This document shows positions 55,118 through 63,098 of a stretch of 64,000 bases of DNA, piece after piece. The stretch is from NCBI GenBank assembly GCA_964244885.1, contig CAXTKD010000016.1:9978-73977 (forward strand), given 5' to 3'. This DNA comes from CAXTKD01 sp964244885 (GTDB taxonomy: Bacteria; Pseudomonadota; Alphaproteobacteria; Sphingomonadales; Sphingomonadaceae). Every line of letters starts with the position of its first letter. Position 1 is the stretch's first letter. The notes below the pieces were generated by a model. That model was not told the DNA's origin, did not search any database, and was given only the letters and a program-made list of their open reading frames with translations. Position numbers and translations under genes: made by a program.

Positions 55118-56061
55118 TTGGCGCCGGCCAGCGCCGCCACCGCGAACAGAACCATTCCGCCCACCGTCCAGGCGAAGCCCGTGTCGCCCAGCTTCATCCA
55201 CCCCGCGTCGAAATTCATCCCGAACACCCCCGCCACCGCGCCGCAGAAGCCGATGATCACCGTCACCACGGTCAGCAGCTTGACCAGTTCGTTGGTCTGG
55301 AGCGAGGTGCGCGAGTTGAGCAGCTCGAACGATCCGACCACCAGGTCGCGCGCCCGCTCCACTTCATCGAGAGCGCGCTCGAAGCGCTGCGCCAGCGCCT
55401 GGTAGTGCGGCGCCGCGTCGCCCTGCGAGACCAGCGCGAAGTCGGGCCGCGCGAGGCCGTAGAACGCCGGCCGCTGCGCCGCCAGCCGCGCCCGGACCTG
55501 CGACACGTGCCGCCGGAGCGTCACCATCCGCCCGAGCAGCATCCGGCTGTTGGGCTGCGTCAGCACCAGCTCGTCGAGCCGATCGACCGCCGCCTCGACG
55601 CGGGACGTCACCTCGAAGAACGCCGCGAGGTGCCAGTCGAGCAGCGAGGCGGCCAGCGCCGGGCCGGACATCTTGCCGATCATCGTCTCGGCCTTGTCCT
55701 GGGCGCGGAAGCGCTCGAAGAACTCGAGCGGCCCCTTGTGGGCGGTGAGCACCCATTTCTCGCCGACCAGCATGTCGAGCCGATGGCTCTCGTCGGCCTT
55801 CTCGAGGCCCGGCGCGGTGAGCAGCGAGATCTGGTAATAGGCGCCATAATTGTCGACGCGCGGCGTCAGCTCGGGGTCGAGCACGTCCTCGACCGACGCC
55901 GGATCGAGTCCGAGGACCCGCGCCGCCTCCGCTACCGGCGCCTCTTGCGGATCCTGCAGCTCGATCCACAGCAGGCCATGCTCGTCCATCGTGGCGAGCG
56001 TCTCGGCGGTCGCGTCGATCTCCTCGTCGCGCCCCTCGGCATCGTAGCGCCACGCCTTCAT
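55099..56061 (-). CDS. CorA/ZntB family divalent cation transporter
   Basis: 320 residues. A large cytoplasmic N-terminal domain is followed by two C-terminal membrane helices (LVKLLTVVTVIIGFCGAVAGVFG and GFAWTVGGMVLFAVAALAG). Between them is the GMNFD selectivity signature of CorA (GMN). It moves Mg2+, or Zn2+ if ZntB-like; the ending KWAKWF is more ZntB/CorA-II-like. The ATG overlaps the stop of the ion channel gene by four bases. Confidence 0.88.
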   Translation of the reverse strand: MKAWRYDAEGRDEEIDATAETLATMDEHGLLWIELQDPQEAPVAEAARVLGLDPASVEDVLDPELTPRVDNYGAYYQISLLTAPGLEKADESHRLDMLVGEKWVLTAHKGPLEFFERFRAQDKAETMIGKMSGPALAASLLDWHLAAFFEVTSRVEAAVDRLDELVLTQPNSRMLLGRMVTLRRHVSQVRARLAAQRPAFYGLARPDFALVSQGDAAPHYQALAQRFERALDEVERARDLVVGSFELLNSRTSLQTNELVKLLTVVTVIIGFCGAVAGVFGMNFDAGWMKLGDTGFAWTVGGMVLFAVAALAGAKWAKWF

Positions 56062-57161
56062 GTCCGTATCTCCCGGCAGCGCGGCGGTTCGATCTCGTCC
56101 CACCCCTGTCCCATGTGCGCGGCGAACGCCCGGACATGGCCGTCCCACCGCCGCCTTTGCCGGGCATAGGCCGCCTCGCCCGCCGCGACATCTGGCTCGA
56201 TCGCATAGCCCGCCTCCGCGAGCCGCGCCCGCGCCGCCCGGAAGCGCAACGCCCAATCCTCGTCGTGCCGCGTGTCGGCCGCCTCGCGATCCGCGTCGGT
56301 CAATATGTCCTTGCCGGTCTCGAGCACCAGCTGCAAACCGCCGTCCCATAGCACCTCGACCGCCGCGCTGCCGACGAAGTCGCGGTTCACCGTCTGGTCG
56401 AGCGCGCTTCGCACCAGCGACGCGGTGTCGAGCGACAGAAGCGCCACCCGCGCCGGCGCCATCGCCACGTCGGCCTGTACGAACAGGTGAATGACGGGAT
56501 AGGCGTGATGCGTCTGGAGCAGGGTCAGCAGTTCGCGCGCCACCGTCGCGAGCCCGCTTCGCGCGTCGCCGTCGAACCGCCCGCCGCTGCCGATCCGAAC
56601 CAGCAGCTCGGCCGCGTCGCCCGTCCGCGCCGACATGTAATGGAGCTCCGCCGCGAAGGCGTTCCGCCGGATCAGCGCGTTGTAGATCGCCAGGAAATAG
56701 GTCAGCGACAGAGTCACCATCGAGAAGCCGAGCAGCGCCTCGGCCAGCAGCGCGCCGCGGGTGAACGGAGTCTCGGGAATGAAGTCGCCGAGCCCCAGCG
56801 TGGTGAGCGCCATTCCGCTATAGTAGAGCGCCGTGAAGAAATCGGTCGGCGTATCCTTGATCGGCGCGCGTATCTCGCGACCCAGGTCGGGCCAGGCGAT
56901 GAGCGCGAAGCCGAGCGTCACCAGCCCCACCCACATCGCCACCGTCAGCACCAGCGCGAACGGCCCGGCATAGCCGCGCACGTCGTCGCGCCGCTTGCCC
57001 GTCAGCCGGCTGACCCCGCGAATCGCCACCCACAGCCAGTGATTGAGCCGGGTCGACAGCACCCCCGCGTCGCCGCGCGTGTGAAGCACGGTCAGGAACA
57101 CATCGGCGAGCGCCAGCGCGACGATCGACCCTCCAAGGGCCTGGGTCTGCCAGTCATTCAT
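56058..57161 (-). CDS. Two-helix (Ion_trans_2) potassium-channel-like protein
   Basis: 367 residues. Four hydrophobic segments lie in the first 180 residues. The pore loop is TDFFTALYYSGMALTTLGLGDFIP, whose filter TLGLGD replaces the K+ channel TVGYGD. The last 190 residues are a soluble helical domain of unknown type. With CorA and the lipid kinase it forms a tight operon. K+ selectivity is likely but unproven because of the altered filter. Confidence 0.8.
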   Translation of the reverse strand: MNDWQTQALGGSIVALALADVFLTVLHTRGDAGVLSTRLNHWLWVAIRGVSRLTGKRRDDVRGYAGPFALVLTVAMWVGLVTLGFALIAWPDLGREIRAPIKDTPTDFFTALYYSGMALTTLGLGDFIPETPFTRGALLAEALLGFSMVTLSLTYFLAIYNALIRRNAFAAELHYMSARTGDAAELLVRIGSGGRFDGDARSGLATVARELLTLLQTHHAYPVIHLFVQADVAMAPARVALLSLDTASLVRSALDQTVNRDFVGSAAVEVLWDGGLQLVLETGKDILTDADREAADTRHDEDWALRFRAARARLAEAGYAIEPDVAAGEAAYARQRRRWDGHVRAFAAHMGQGWDEIEPPRCREIRT

Positions 57162-57198
57162 CGCGCCTCAACGCGCGACGCTCGTTTCGGGTGCGTTG

Positions 57199-57654
57199 CT
57201 ACTGGGCGCGCGCCTTGACGATCTTGCCCGGGCTGCGCGGCGGCTCGCCCTTGGGCAGCGCGTCGACGTGCTCCATGCCCTCGGTCACCTCGCCCCACAC
57301 GGTGTACTGGCCGTCGAGGAAGCCGGTGTCGCCGAAGCAGATGAAGAACTGGCTGTTGGCGGTGTCGGGCTGGTTGGTCCGCGCCATCGAGCAGGTGCCG
57401 CGCACGTGCGGTTCCTTGCTGAACTCGGCCTTGAGGTTGGGGAGCTTCGAGCCCGAGGTGCCGGTGCCGGTCGGGTCGCCGCCCTGCGCCATGAAGCCCG
57501 GGATGACGCGGTGAAACGGAACGCCGTCGTAAAAGCCTTCGTTGGCGAGCGTCGCGATCCGCTCGACATGCCCGGGCGCGAGGTCGGGACGAAGCCTGAT
57601 CGTCACGTCGCCGGTCTCCAGCGTCATCTTGAGCGTTGTCGGGGTATCGGCCAT
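57199..57654 (-). CDS. ppiB: Peptidyl-prolyl cis-trans isomerase, cyclophilin type
   Basis: 151 residues. The cyclophilin core has FHRVIPGFMAQGGDPTGTG with the catalytic Arg (about residue 48), MARTNQPDTANSQFFIC and the YTVWGEVTEGMEHVD region. No signal peptide is present, so it is cytoplasmic (PpiB-like). It speeds up folding at proline bonds. It is divergent from mazG across a palindromic repeat at 57729-57834. Confidence 0.93.
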   Translation of the reverse strand: MADTPTTLKMTLETGDVTIRLRPDLAPGHVERIATLANEGFYDGVPFHRVIPGFMAQGGDPTGTGTSGSKLPNLKAEFSKEPHVRGTCSMARTNQPDTANSQFFICFGDTGFLDGQYTVWGEVTEGMEHVDALPKGEPPRSPGKIVKARAQ

Positions 57655-57728
57655 GGCATGTCTCCTGAGATTTGCGGCTCAATCGCCGACCGCCGCGATG
57701 GTTGCAAGCCGCATCCCCTCCAAACCGT

Positions 57729-57834
57729 CATCCCGGCGGACGCCGCGACCCATGAACACGGTTCATCGGAAGTCGGCACTGCCGGACTTGCGGTCCAACG
57801 ACGGTGTTCATGGATCCCGCCTTTCGCCGGGATG
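57729..57834. repeat. Palindromic MITE-like repeat
   Basis: CATCCCGGCG (57729-57738) faces CGCCGGGATG (57825-57834), and an inner pair CATGAACAC faces GTGTTCATG. It is a hairpin repeat between ppiB and mazG, of a type not matching the other families in this window. Confidence 0.75.
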
Positions 57835-57856
57835 GCGGCAATATTAAGGATGAGCG

Positions 57857-58615
57857 ATGCCCGACCTGAACGCCCTTGCCGCCATCATGGCCCGCCTCCG
57901 CGATCCGGGCGGCGGCTGCCCGTGGGACCTCGATCAGACATTCGCCACCATCGCGCCCTACACCATCGAGGAGGCCTATGAGGTCGCCGACGCCTGCGAG
58001 CGCGGCGACCTGCCCGAGCTCAAGGACGAGCTCGGCGACCTCCTTCTGCAGGTCGTCTTCCACGCGCAGATGGCGTCGGAGCAGGGCGCCTTCACGCTCG
58101 ACGACGTGGTCGCGGGCATCTGCGACAAGATGATCCGCCGCCACCCCCACGTCTTCAGCGACGACGAGGACAGGACGGACGCCGCCAAGGTCAAGGACGC
58201 CTGGGAGTCGCTCAAGGCCGCCGAGCGCGCGCAAGCCCGAAATGCCGGCGCGCTCTCCGGCGTCGCCCGCGCCCTCCCGGCCCTGATGCGCGCCGAAAAG
58301 CTCCAGAAGCGCGCCGCGCGCACCGGCTTCGACTGGCCCGACGCTTCGGGCGCCAGGGCCAAGATCGCCGAGGAACTCGCCGAGATCGAGGCCGCGCCGC
58401 CCGCCGAAATCGAAGGCGAAGTCGGCGACCTGCTCTTCGCCGCCGTCAACTACGCTCGCAAGCTCAAGGTCGACCCGGAACAGGCGCTGCGCGCCGCCAA
58501 TGCCAAGTTCGAACGCCGCTTCGCCGCGATGGAGGCGAGCGCCGGGGAAGCGTTCGCCGGCCTGAGCCTCGACCAGAAGGAGGCGCTTTGGATCGAAGCG
58601 AAACAGGCCGAATGA
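57857..58615 (+). CDS. mazG: Nucleoside triphosphate pyrophosphohydrolase
   Basis: 252 residues. Two MazG domains: the N-terminal begins MARLRDPGGGCPWDLDQTF and holds EEAYEVADACERGDLPELKDELGDLLLQVVFHAQ, the E-x2-E...E-x2-D metal-binding pattern; the second has KIAEELAEIEAA...EGEVGDLLFAAVNYARKL. It hydrolyses NTPs to NMP and pyrophosphate, clearing non-canonical nucleotides or modulating ppGpp. nhaA follows 25 bases downstream. Confidence 0.95.
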   Translation: MPDLNALAAIMARLRDPGGGCPWDLDQTFATIAPYTIEEAYEVADACERGDLPELKDELGDLLLQVVFHAQMASEQGAFTLDDVVAGICDKMIRRHPHVFSDDEDRTDAAKVKDAWESLKAAERAQARNAGALSGVARALPALMRAEKLQKRAARTGFDWPDASGARAKIAEELAEIEAAPPAEIEGEVGDLLFAAVNYARKLKVDPEQALRAANAKFERRFAAMEASAGEAFAGLSLDQKEALWIEAKQAE

Positions 58616-58640
58616 CCCTCTCCGCGAAGAGGGGCGGGTA

Positions 58641-59822
58641 ATGCTTCGCCGCTTCCTCGCGAGCGAAGCCGCCGGCGGCCTGCTTCTCATGTCCGCCGCC
58701 GCACTCGCGCTGGTTGTGGCCAACTCCCCCCTCGCGCCCGCCTATTTCGCCGCGCTCCATGCCGAAGCCCTCGGCCTCGACACCCTCCACTGGATCAACG
58801 ACGGGCTGATGGCGCTGTTCTTTCTGCTGGTCGGGCTGGAGATCAAACGCGAACTCCTGACCGGCCAGCTCGCCCGCTGGAGCGACCGCGCGCTGCCTGG
58901 CATCGCCGCGCTCGGCGGAGTTGTCGTCCCCGCGCTCATCTATCTCGCGATCAACCGTGCCAGCCCGGGGACGCTGCGCGGCTGGGCGATCCCCGCCGCG
59001 ACCGACATCGCCTTCGCGCTCGGCATCCTGTCCCTGCTCGGCGATCGTGTGCCGGTCAGCCTCAAGCTCTTCCTGACGACGCTCGCCATCCTCGACGACC
59101 TCGCCGCCGTCGCGATCATCGCGCTGTTCTACACCGCCGGCCTGTCGTGGCCCGCGCTCGCCGGCGCCATGCTCGCCACCGCCGCTCTGGCCGCACTCAA
59201 CCGCTTCAAGGTCGCCGCGCTCGCGCCCTACCTCGCGGTCGGCATCCTCTTATGGTTCTGCGTCCTGAAATCCGGCGTCCACGCCACCGTCGCGGGGGTC
59301 GTGCTCGCGATGGCGATCCCGATCGCGAACCACGAGCGCCGCTCCCCGCTCCATCGCCTCGAGCACGCCCTCGCCCCTTGGGTGGCCTTCCTGGTCCTCC
59401 CGCTCTTCGGTTTCGCCAACGCCGGGGTCAGCTTCGCGGGCATGAGCCTCGGGATATTCGCCAGGCCGGTGACCCTCGGCATCGCCGCGGGCCTTTTCGC
59501 CGGCAAGCAGCTCGGAGTCATGGCGGCCGCCTGGCTCACCGTCCGCACCCGCCTCGCCACGCTTCCGGCGGGCGCGAGCTGGCGCCAGTTCCACGGCGTC
59601 GCCGTGCTTTGCGGAGTGGGCTTCACCATGAGCCTTTTCATCGGCTTGCTGGCCTTTCCGGATGTGGCGATCCAGGACGAGGTCAAGGTCGGCGTGCTGG
59701 CGGGCTCGCTGCTCTCAGGGCTGTGCGGGTGGGCGCTGCTTTACCCTCGCGGCGGGGGCGGCATACGCGCAGGCGCAGCGCCAAAGAGAGGACGCCCCGG
59801 CGCATTCAATTCCCGTTCATGA
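58641..59822 (+). CDS. nhaA: Na+/H+ antiporter NhaA
   Basis: 393 residues. A 12-helix membrane protein that exchanges Na+ or Li+ for H+. Family stretches include WINDGLMALFFLLVGLEIKREL, the GWAIPAATDIAFALGILSLLG helix and the TM5 segment TLAILDDLAAVAIIALFYT with the adjacent Asp pair that binds Na+ and protons. GVGFTMSLFIG lies near the end. It needs GGGCGGG-type SD 6 bases before the ATG. It contributes to sodium and pH homeostasis. Confidence 0.95.
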   Translation: MLRRFLASEAAGGLLLMSAAALALVVANSPLAPAYFAALHAEALGLDTLHWINDGLMALFFLLVGLEIKRELLTGQLARWSDRALPGIAALGGVVVPALIYLAINRASPGTLRGWAIPAATDIAFALGILSLLGDRVPVSLKLFLTTLAILDDLAAVAIIALFYTAGLSWPALAGAMLATAALAALNRFKVAALAPYLAVGILLWFCVLKSGVHATVAGVVLAMAIPIANHERRSPLHRLEHALAPWVAFLVLPLFGFANAGVSFAGMSLGIFARPVTLGIAAGLFAGKQLGVMAAAWLTVRTRLATLPAGASWRQFHGVAVLCGVGFTMSLFIGLLAFPDVAIQDEVKVGVLAGSLLSGLCGWALLYPRGGGGIRAGAAPKRGRPGAFNSRS

Positions 59823-59877
59823 CGAGGGATGACAGGGTGCCTGTCGCCAATTACCGTGGCGAGAAGCGAGAGTAACG

Positions 59878-61314
59878 ATGATGCGTGGGCGTTTCGGGGC
59901 GATGATGGGGCTGCTGGCGATGCTGTCGGCGTGCGGCGGGGGCGGCGGCTCCGCGCCGAGCAGCCCGGCCGGCGGCGGCGCGTCGTCGGGCTCGTCCACC
60001 GCGACCTGCTCGCTGCGCAGCCGGCAGGACTGGGCGGCGGCGCAGCTGCGCGAATGGTATCTGTTCCCCGAGACGCTTCCCGCGACTCTCGACCCGACGC
60101 CCTATTTCACCGTCGACGACTATATCGACGCGCTGACCGCGACCGCGCGCAGCCAGCGGCGCGACCGCTATTTCACCTACCTGACCTCGATCGCCGAGGA
60201 GGACGATTATTACGCCAACGGCTCCAGCGCCGGCTTCGGCATCCGCCTGTCGACCGACGCGGCGTCGCGACGGGCCTTCGTCACCGAGGCGTTCGAGGGC
60301 GCCCCGGCGCTGGCGGCGGGGATCGACCGGGGGACCGAGCTGGTGGCGATCGGCACCACGGCGGGCGACCTCCGCAATGTCAGCGCGATCATCGCGGCGG
60401 AAGGGACCGGGGGCGTCACCGACGCTCTCGGGCCGACGACGGCGGGCCTGACGCGGGTACTGCGGGTGACCGACACCGCGGGCGTGACACGCGACCTGAC
60501 GGTGACCAAGGCGGACTACGACCTGCCGCCGGTCTCCACCCGCTATGGCGCGAAGATCATCGACGACGGCGGCAAGCGCTACGGCTACATCAACCTCCGC
60601 ACCTTCATCTCCAACGCCGCGACTCCGCTTCGCGAGGCGACCGCGATGTTCCGCGCGGCGGGGGTCACCGACGTCGTCGTCGACCTGCGCTACAACGGCG
60701 GCGGGCTGGTCTCGGTCTCGGAGCTGATGGGCGACCTGCTCGGCGCCAACCGCTCGACGTCCGACGTGTTCGACTACCAGACCTTCCGGCCCGAGAAGTC
60801 GGCGGAGAACGAGACCAAGCGCTTCTCGCCGCAGCCGCAGTCGATCGCGCCGACGCGGCTGGCGTTCATCGGCACGGGCGGGACGGCCTCGGCGAGCGAA
60901 CTGCTGATCAACGCCTTCGTGCCCTATCTCCACGAGCGCGCCGCGCTGATCGGCGCCAACACCTACGGCAAGCCGGTCGGCCAGATCGCGCTCGACCGCA
61001 AGGCGTGCGACGACCGGCTGCGCGTCATCGCTTTCGCGACTCAGAACAGCGCCCGGCAGGGCGCCTATTTCGACGGGCTCGCCGGAACGGTGGAGGCGAG
61101 TTGCTCGGCGGCCGACGACCTCACCCACCCGATGGGCGACCCGCAGGAGGCGTCGACGCGCCAGGCGCTCGACTTCCTGACGGGCAAGAGCTGTACGCGG
61201 ATCAGCGCGGGGGCGCAGACGGCGCTGGCGGCGAAGGGCGGGGCAGGGCGGCGCGAACTGCTGATGCCTGAGCGGCCGAACACGGCGCAGCGCGAGGTGC
61301 CGGGGTTGTTTTAG
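59878..61314 (+). CDS. S41-family (C-terminal processing-like) peptidase lipoprotein
   Basis: 478 residues. Lipoprotein signal with lipobox LSAC, then a Gly/Ser-rich linker. A PDZ-like region (about 110-200) with AGFGIRLS and GAPALAAGIDRG precedes the peptidase domain: YGYINLRTFIS, VVVDLRYNGGGLVSV, and the catalytic Ser in GTGGTASASELLINAF (about residue 340), with NTYGKPVGQ following, which should hold the general-base Lys. It is likely a periplasmic peptidase. The C-terminal tail is unusual and Cys-containing (ACDDR, EASC, KSC). Confidence 0.9.
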   Translation: MMRGRFGAMMGLLAMLSACGGGGGSAPSSPAGGGASSGSSTATCSLRSRQDWAAAQLREWYLFPETLPATLDPTPYFTVDDYIDALTATARSQRRDRYFTYLTSIAEEDDYYANGSSAGFGIRLSTDAASRRAFVTEAFEGAPALAAGIDRGTELVAIGTTAGDLRNVSAIIAAEGTGGVTDALGPTTAGLTRVLRVTDTAGVTRDLTVTKADYDLPPVSTRYGAKIIDDGGKRYGYINLRTFISNAATPLREATAMFRAAGVTDVVVDLRYNGGGLVSVSELMGDLLGANRSTSDVFDYQTFRPEKSAENETKRFSPQPQSIAPTRLAFIGTGGTASASELLINAFVPYLHERAALIGANTYGKPVGQIALDRKACDDRLRVIAFATQNSARQGAYFDGLAGTVEASCSAADDLTHPMGDPQEASTRQALDFLTGKSCTRISAGAQTALAAKGGAGRRELLMPERPNTAQREVPGLF

Positions 61315-61356
61315 GGCAATCGTGACGGCTCGAAGCACGTGGCTATCGAGCGCGGC

Positions 61357-61465
61357 GGTGTCACCCCCACCTAACCTCCCCCATCGAAGGGGGAGGGACT
61401 GGTCTGTGCATACGGCAAGGGCGTCCCCTCCCCTTCGATGGGGAGGGACAGGGTGGGGTGACACC
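61357..61465. repeat. Palindromic repeat related to the MITE-like family
   Basis: GGTGTCACCCC (61357-61367) and GGGGTGACACC (61455-61465) are perfect inverse arms. Inner CCTCCCCCATCGAAGGGGGAGG and CCCCTCCCCTTCGATGGGGAGGG make further hairpins. It follows the S41 peptidase stop by about 40 bases and fills most of the gap to 61488. Confidence 0.8.
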
Positions 61466-61487
61466 GCCGGGCATCGACCCGCAGACG

Positions 61488-61655
61488 TTAGGCCTTGGCG
61501 CGGCGCTTGGCGAAGTCGGCTTCGACTTCGGCATTACTCCGCCCCCGGCCCGCTCTTACCGATCCCCTCGCGGCTTTGACCTTCTCCTCAAGGAAAGCGC
61601 GATAGCCGCGCTGCTGGTCGGCAGCAGCATCGTTGGTTGAATGACGATCACGCAT
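61488..61655 (-). CDS. Small antitoxin-like protein (55 residues)
   Basis: ATG 61655 to TAA 61488. The product has EEKVKAARGSVRAGRGRSNAEVEADFAKRRAKA, a pattern that I associate with short antitoxin C-termini. It overlaps the gene upstream by 8 bases (ATGCGTGA), so the pair is translationally coupled. No toxin gene lies downstream: a repeat begins directly. It may be an orphan antitoxin. Function is inferred only. Confidence 0.5.
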   Translation of the reverse strand: MRDRHSTNDAAADQQRGYRAFLEEKVKAARGSVRAGRGRSNAEVEADFAKRRAKA

Positions 61656-61833
61656 GGCAATCGGGAGCTTGACCCTGAGGCTCGCGGCCCCACCGGCGAA
61701 GCCATGCCTCGACCTCGTCGCCGCTCAGATGGCGGCTGGTTTCCCGGTAGGTCGTCCAAGAGGCCATGGCTTCCTGCTGGAAGCTGTTTCGCGCCAGATC
61801 GCGGTCGATAGATGGCTGCATCGTCTTTCGCAT
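61648..61833 (-). CDS. Small antitoxin/regulator-like protein (61 residues)
   Basis: 61 residues: an N-terminal basic and helical segment (DRDLARNSFQQEAMASWTTYRE), then GDEVEAWLRRWG, and a DCHA end. This layout is seen in small CopG/antitoxin-like genes of Sphingomonads. It lies two bases downstream of the DUF815 gene stop region on the same strand and overlaps the next small gene. It is probably part of a toxin-antitoxin module whose toxin has been lost, but this is not certain. Confidence 0.55.
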   Translation of the reverse strand: MRKTMQPSIDRDLARNSFQQEAMASWTTYRETSRHLSGDEVEAWLRRWGREPQGQAPDCHA

Positions 61834-61834
61834 A

Positions 61835-62680
61835 TCAGATTTTCACCCCCGCCAGCCCCGCAGCCTCTTGCGTATATTGCCACGCCACCCGGCCCGACCG
61901 TCCGCCTCGCGCGACGCTCCAGGCCAGCGCGGCATGCTCGTCGTAGGGAAGGCGGTGGGCTTCGGCGTAGCGGCGGACGATGGCGAGGTAGGTGGGCTGG
62001 TCGGCGTTGTGGAAGCCGAGGGACAGGCCGAAGCGGTCGGCGAGAGCGAGGCGGTCGTCGGCGACGTCGCGGGCGTTGATCGCCTCGTTCTCGGCGATGT
62101 CTCGCGCCACCAGGTGCCGGCGGTTAGAGGTGACGTGGAGGCGGACGTTGGCTGGCCGGGCCGCGATGCCGCCGTCGAGGAGCGAGCGGAGCGCCTTGTA
62201 CTCGCGCTCGTCGGCTTCGAACGACAGGTCGTCGATGAAGAGGATCCAGGCGCCGCCGGCCGTGCCGAGCGCGTCGAACAGGCGGGGGAGGGTGGCGAGG
62301 TCGTCGCGCGCGGCTTCGACGAGGCCGAGGCCCTGGCCCGAGAGCGCGGCGTGGACCGACTTGACCAGCGCGCTCTTGCCCATGCCGCGCGAGCCCCAGA
62401 GCAGGACGTCGTGCGCGGGGAGGCGTTTCGCCAGGCGCTCGGCGTTGGCGAGGAGGGTCGCCTTCTGCGCGTCGATGCCGAGCAGCAGGTCGAGCGGCTG
62501 GGCGGGGGCGGGGGTGACGGCGCGGAGCGCCGCGCCGGTCCAGGCGTAGGTGCCGCCGGGCAGGGGTCCGGCGGCGGGCGGGTGCGCCGGCGACAGCCTT
62601 TCAAGCGATTTGCCGATGCGTTCGAGCGAGTCCGCGATGCGCGCGAGCGTGACGCGATTGTCGCGGTTGGCGCTGTCCAT
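61835..62680 (-). CDS. DUF815-family AAA ATPase
   Basis: 281 residues. Walker A is GSRGMGKSALVK (about residue 95), Walker B-like is WILFIDDLSFE (about residue 145), and sensor-like VTSNRRHLVARD follows, as in DUF815 ATP-binding proteins. The first 70 residues are a helical, Pro-rich leader. Function is unknown; these proteins are widely conserved in alpha- and other proteobacteria. It is divergent from yajC. Confidence 0.85.
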   Translation of the reverse strand: MDSANRDNRVTLARIADSLERIGKSLERLSPAHPPAAGPLPGGTYAWTGAALRAVTPAPAQPLDLLLGIDAQKATLLANAERLAKRLPAHDVLLWGSRGMGKSALVKSVHAALSGQGLGLVEAARDDLATLPRLFDALGTAGGAWILFIDDLSFEADEREYKALRSLLDGGIAARPANVRLHVTSNRRHLVARDIAENEAINARDVADDRLALADRFGLSLGFHNADQPTYLAIVRRYAEAHRLPYDEHAALAWSVARGGRSGRVAWQYTQEAAGLAGVKI

Positions 62681-62750
62681 TGCTTAACGGCCTTGCATTT
62701 GTATAGTCGCGCGCCAAATCGCCCGGCGAACCCACATAAGGCAATAAGCA

Positions 62751-63098
62751 ATGTTTTCATCACCCGCCTATGCCCAGGCAGCAGGCGCGGCAGGCGGCGG
62801 GCAATCCGCCCTCCTGCAGTTCCTGCCGCTCGTCTTCATCTTCGTCATCTTCTACGTGCTGATGATCCGGCCGCAGCAGAAGCGGCTGAAGGAGCACCGC
62901 GCGATGATCGACGCGGTGAAGAAAGGCGACATCGTCGTCACCGGCGGCGGCCTGATCGGCAAGGTCACCAAGGTGTCCGACACCGAGGTCGAGGTCGAGC
63001 TGGCGCCCACCGTCAAGGTGCGGACGGTCAAGGGCACGCTGACCGAGGTTCGCCCGCTGGGCGGCCTGACCCCGGCGAACGATTCGACGGCTAGCTGA
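62751..63098 (+). CDS. yajC: Preprotein translocase accessory subunit YajC
   Basis: 115 residues. A single membrane helix (LLQFLPLVFIFVIFYVLMIRPQQKRLKEH, the YajC signature) is followed by a small beta domain (KKGDIVVTGGGLIGKVTKV). YajC binds SecDF and modulates Sec export. The stop overlaps the start of secD (TGATG), consistent with the usual yajC-secD-secF operon. Confidence 0.97.
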   Translation: MFSSPAYAQAAGAAGGGQSALLQFLPLVFIFVIFYVLMIRPQQKRLKEHRAMIDAVKKGDIVVTGGGLIGKVTKVSDTEVEVELAPTVKVRTVKGTLTEVRPLGGLTPANDSTAS

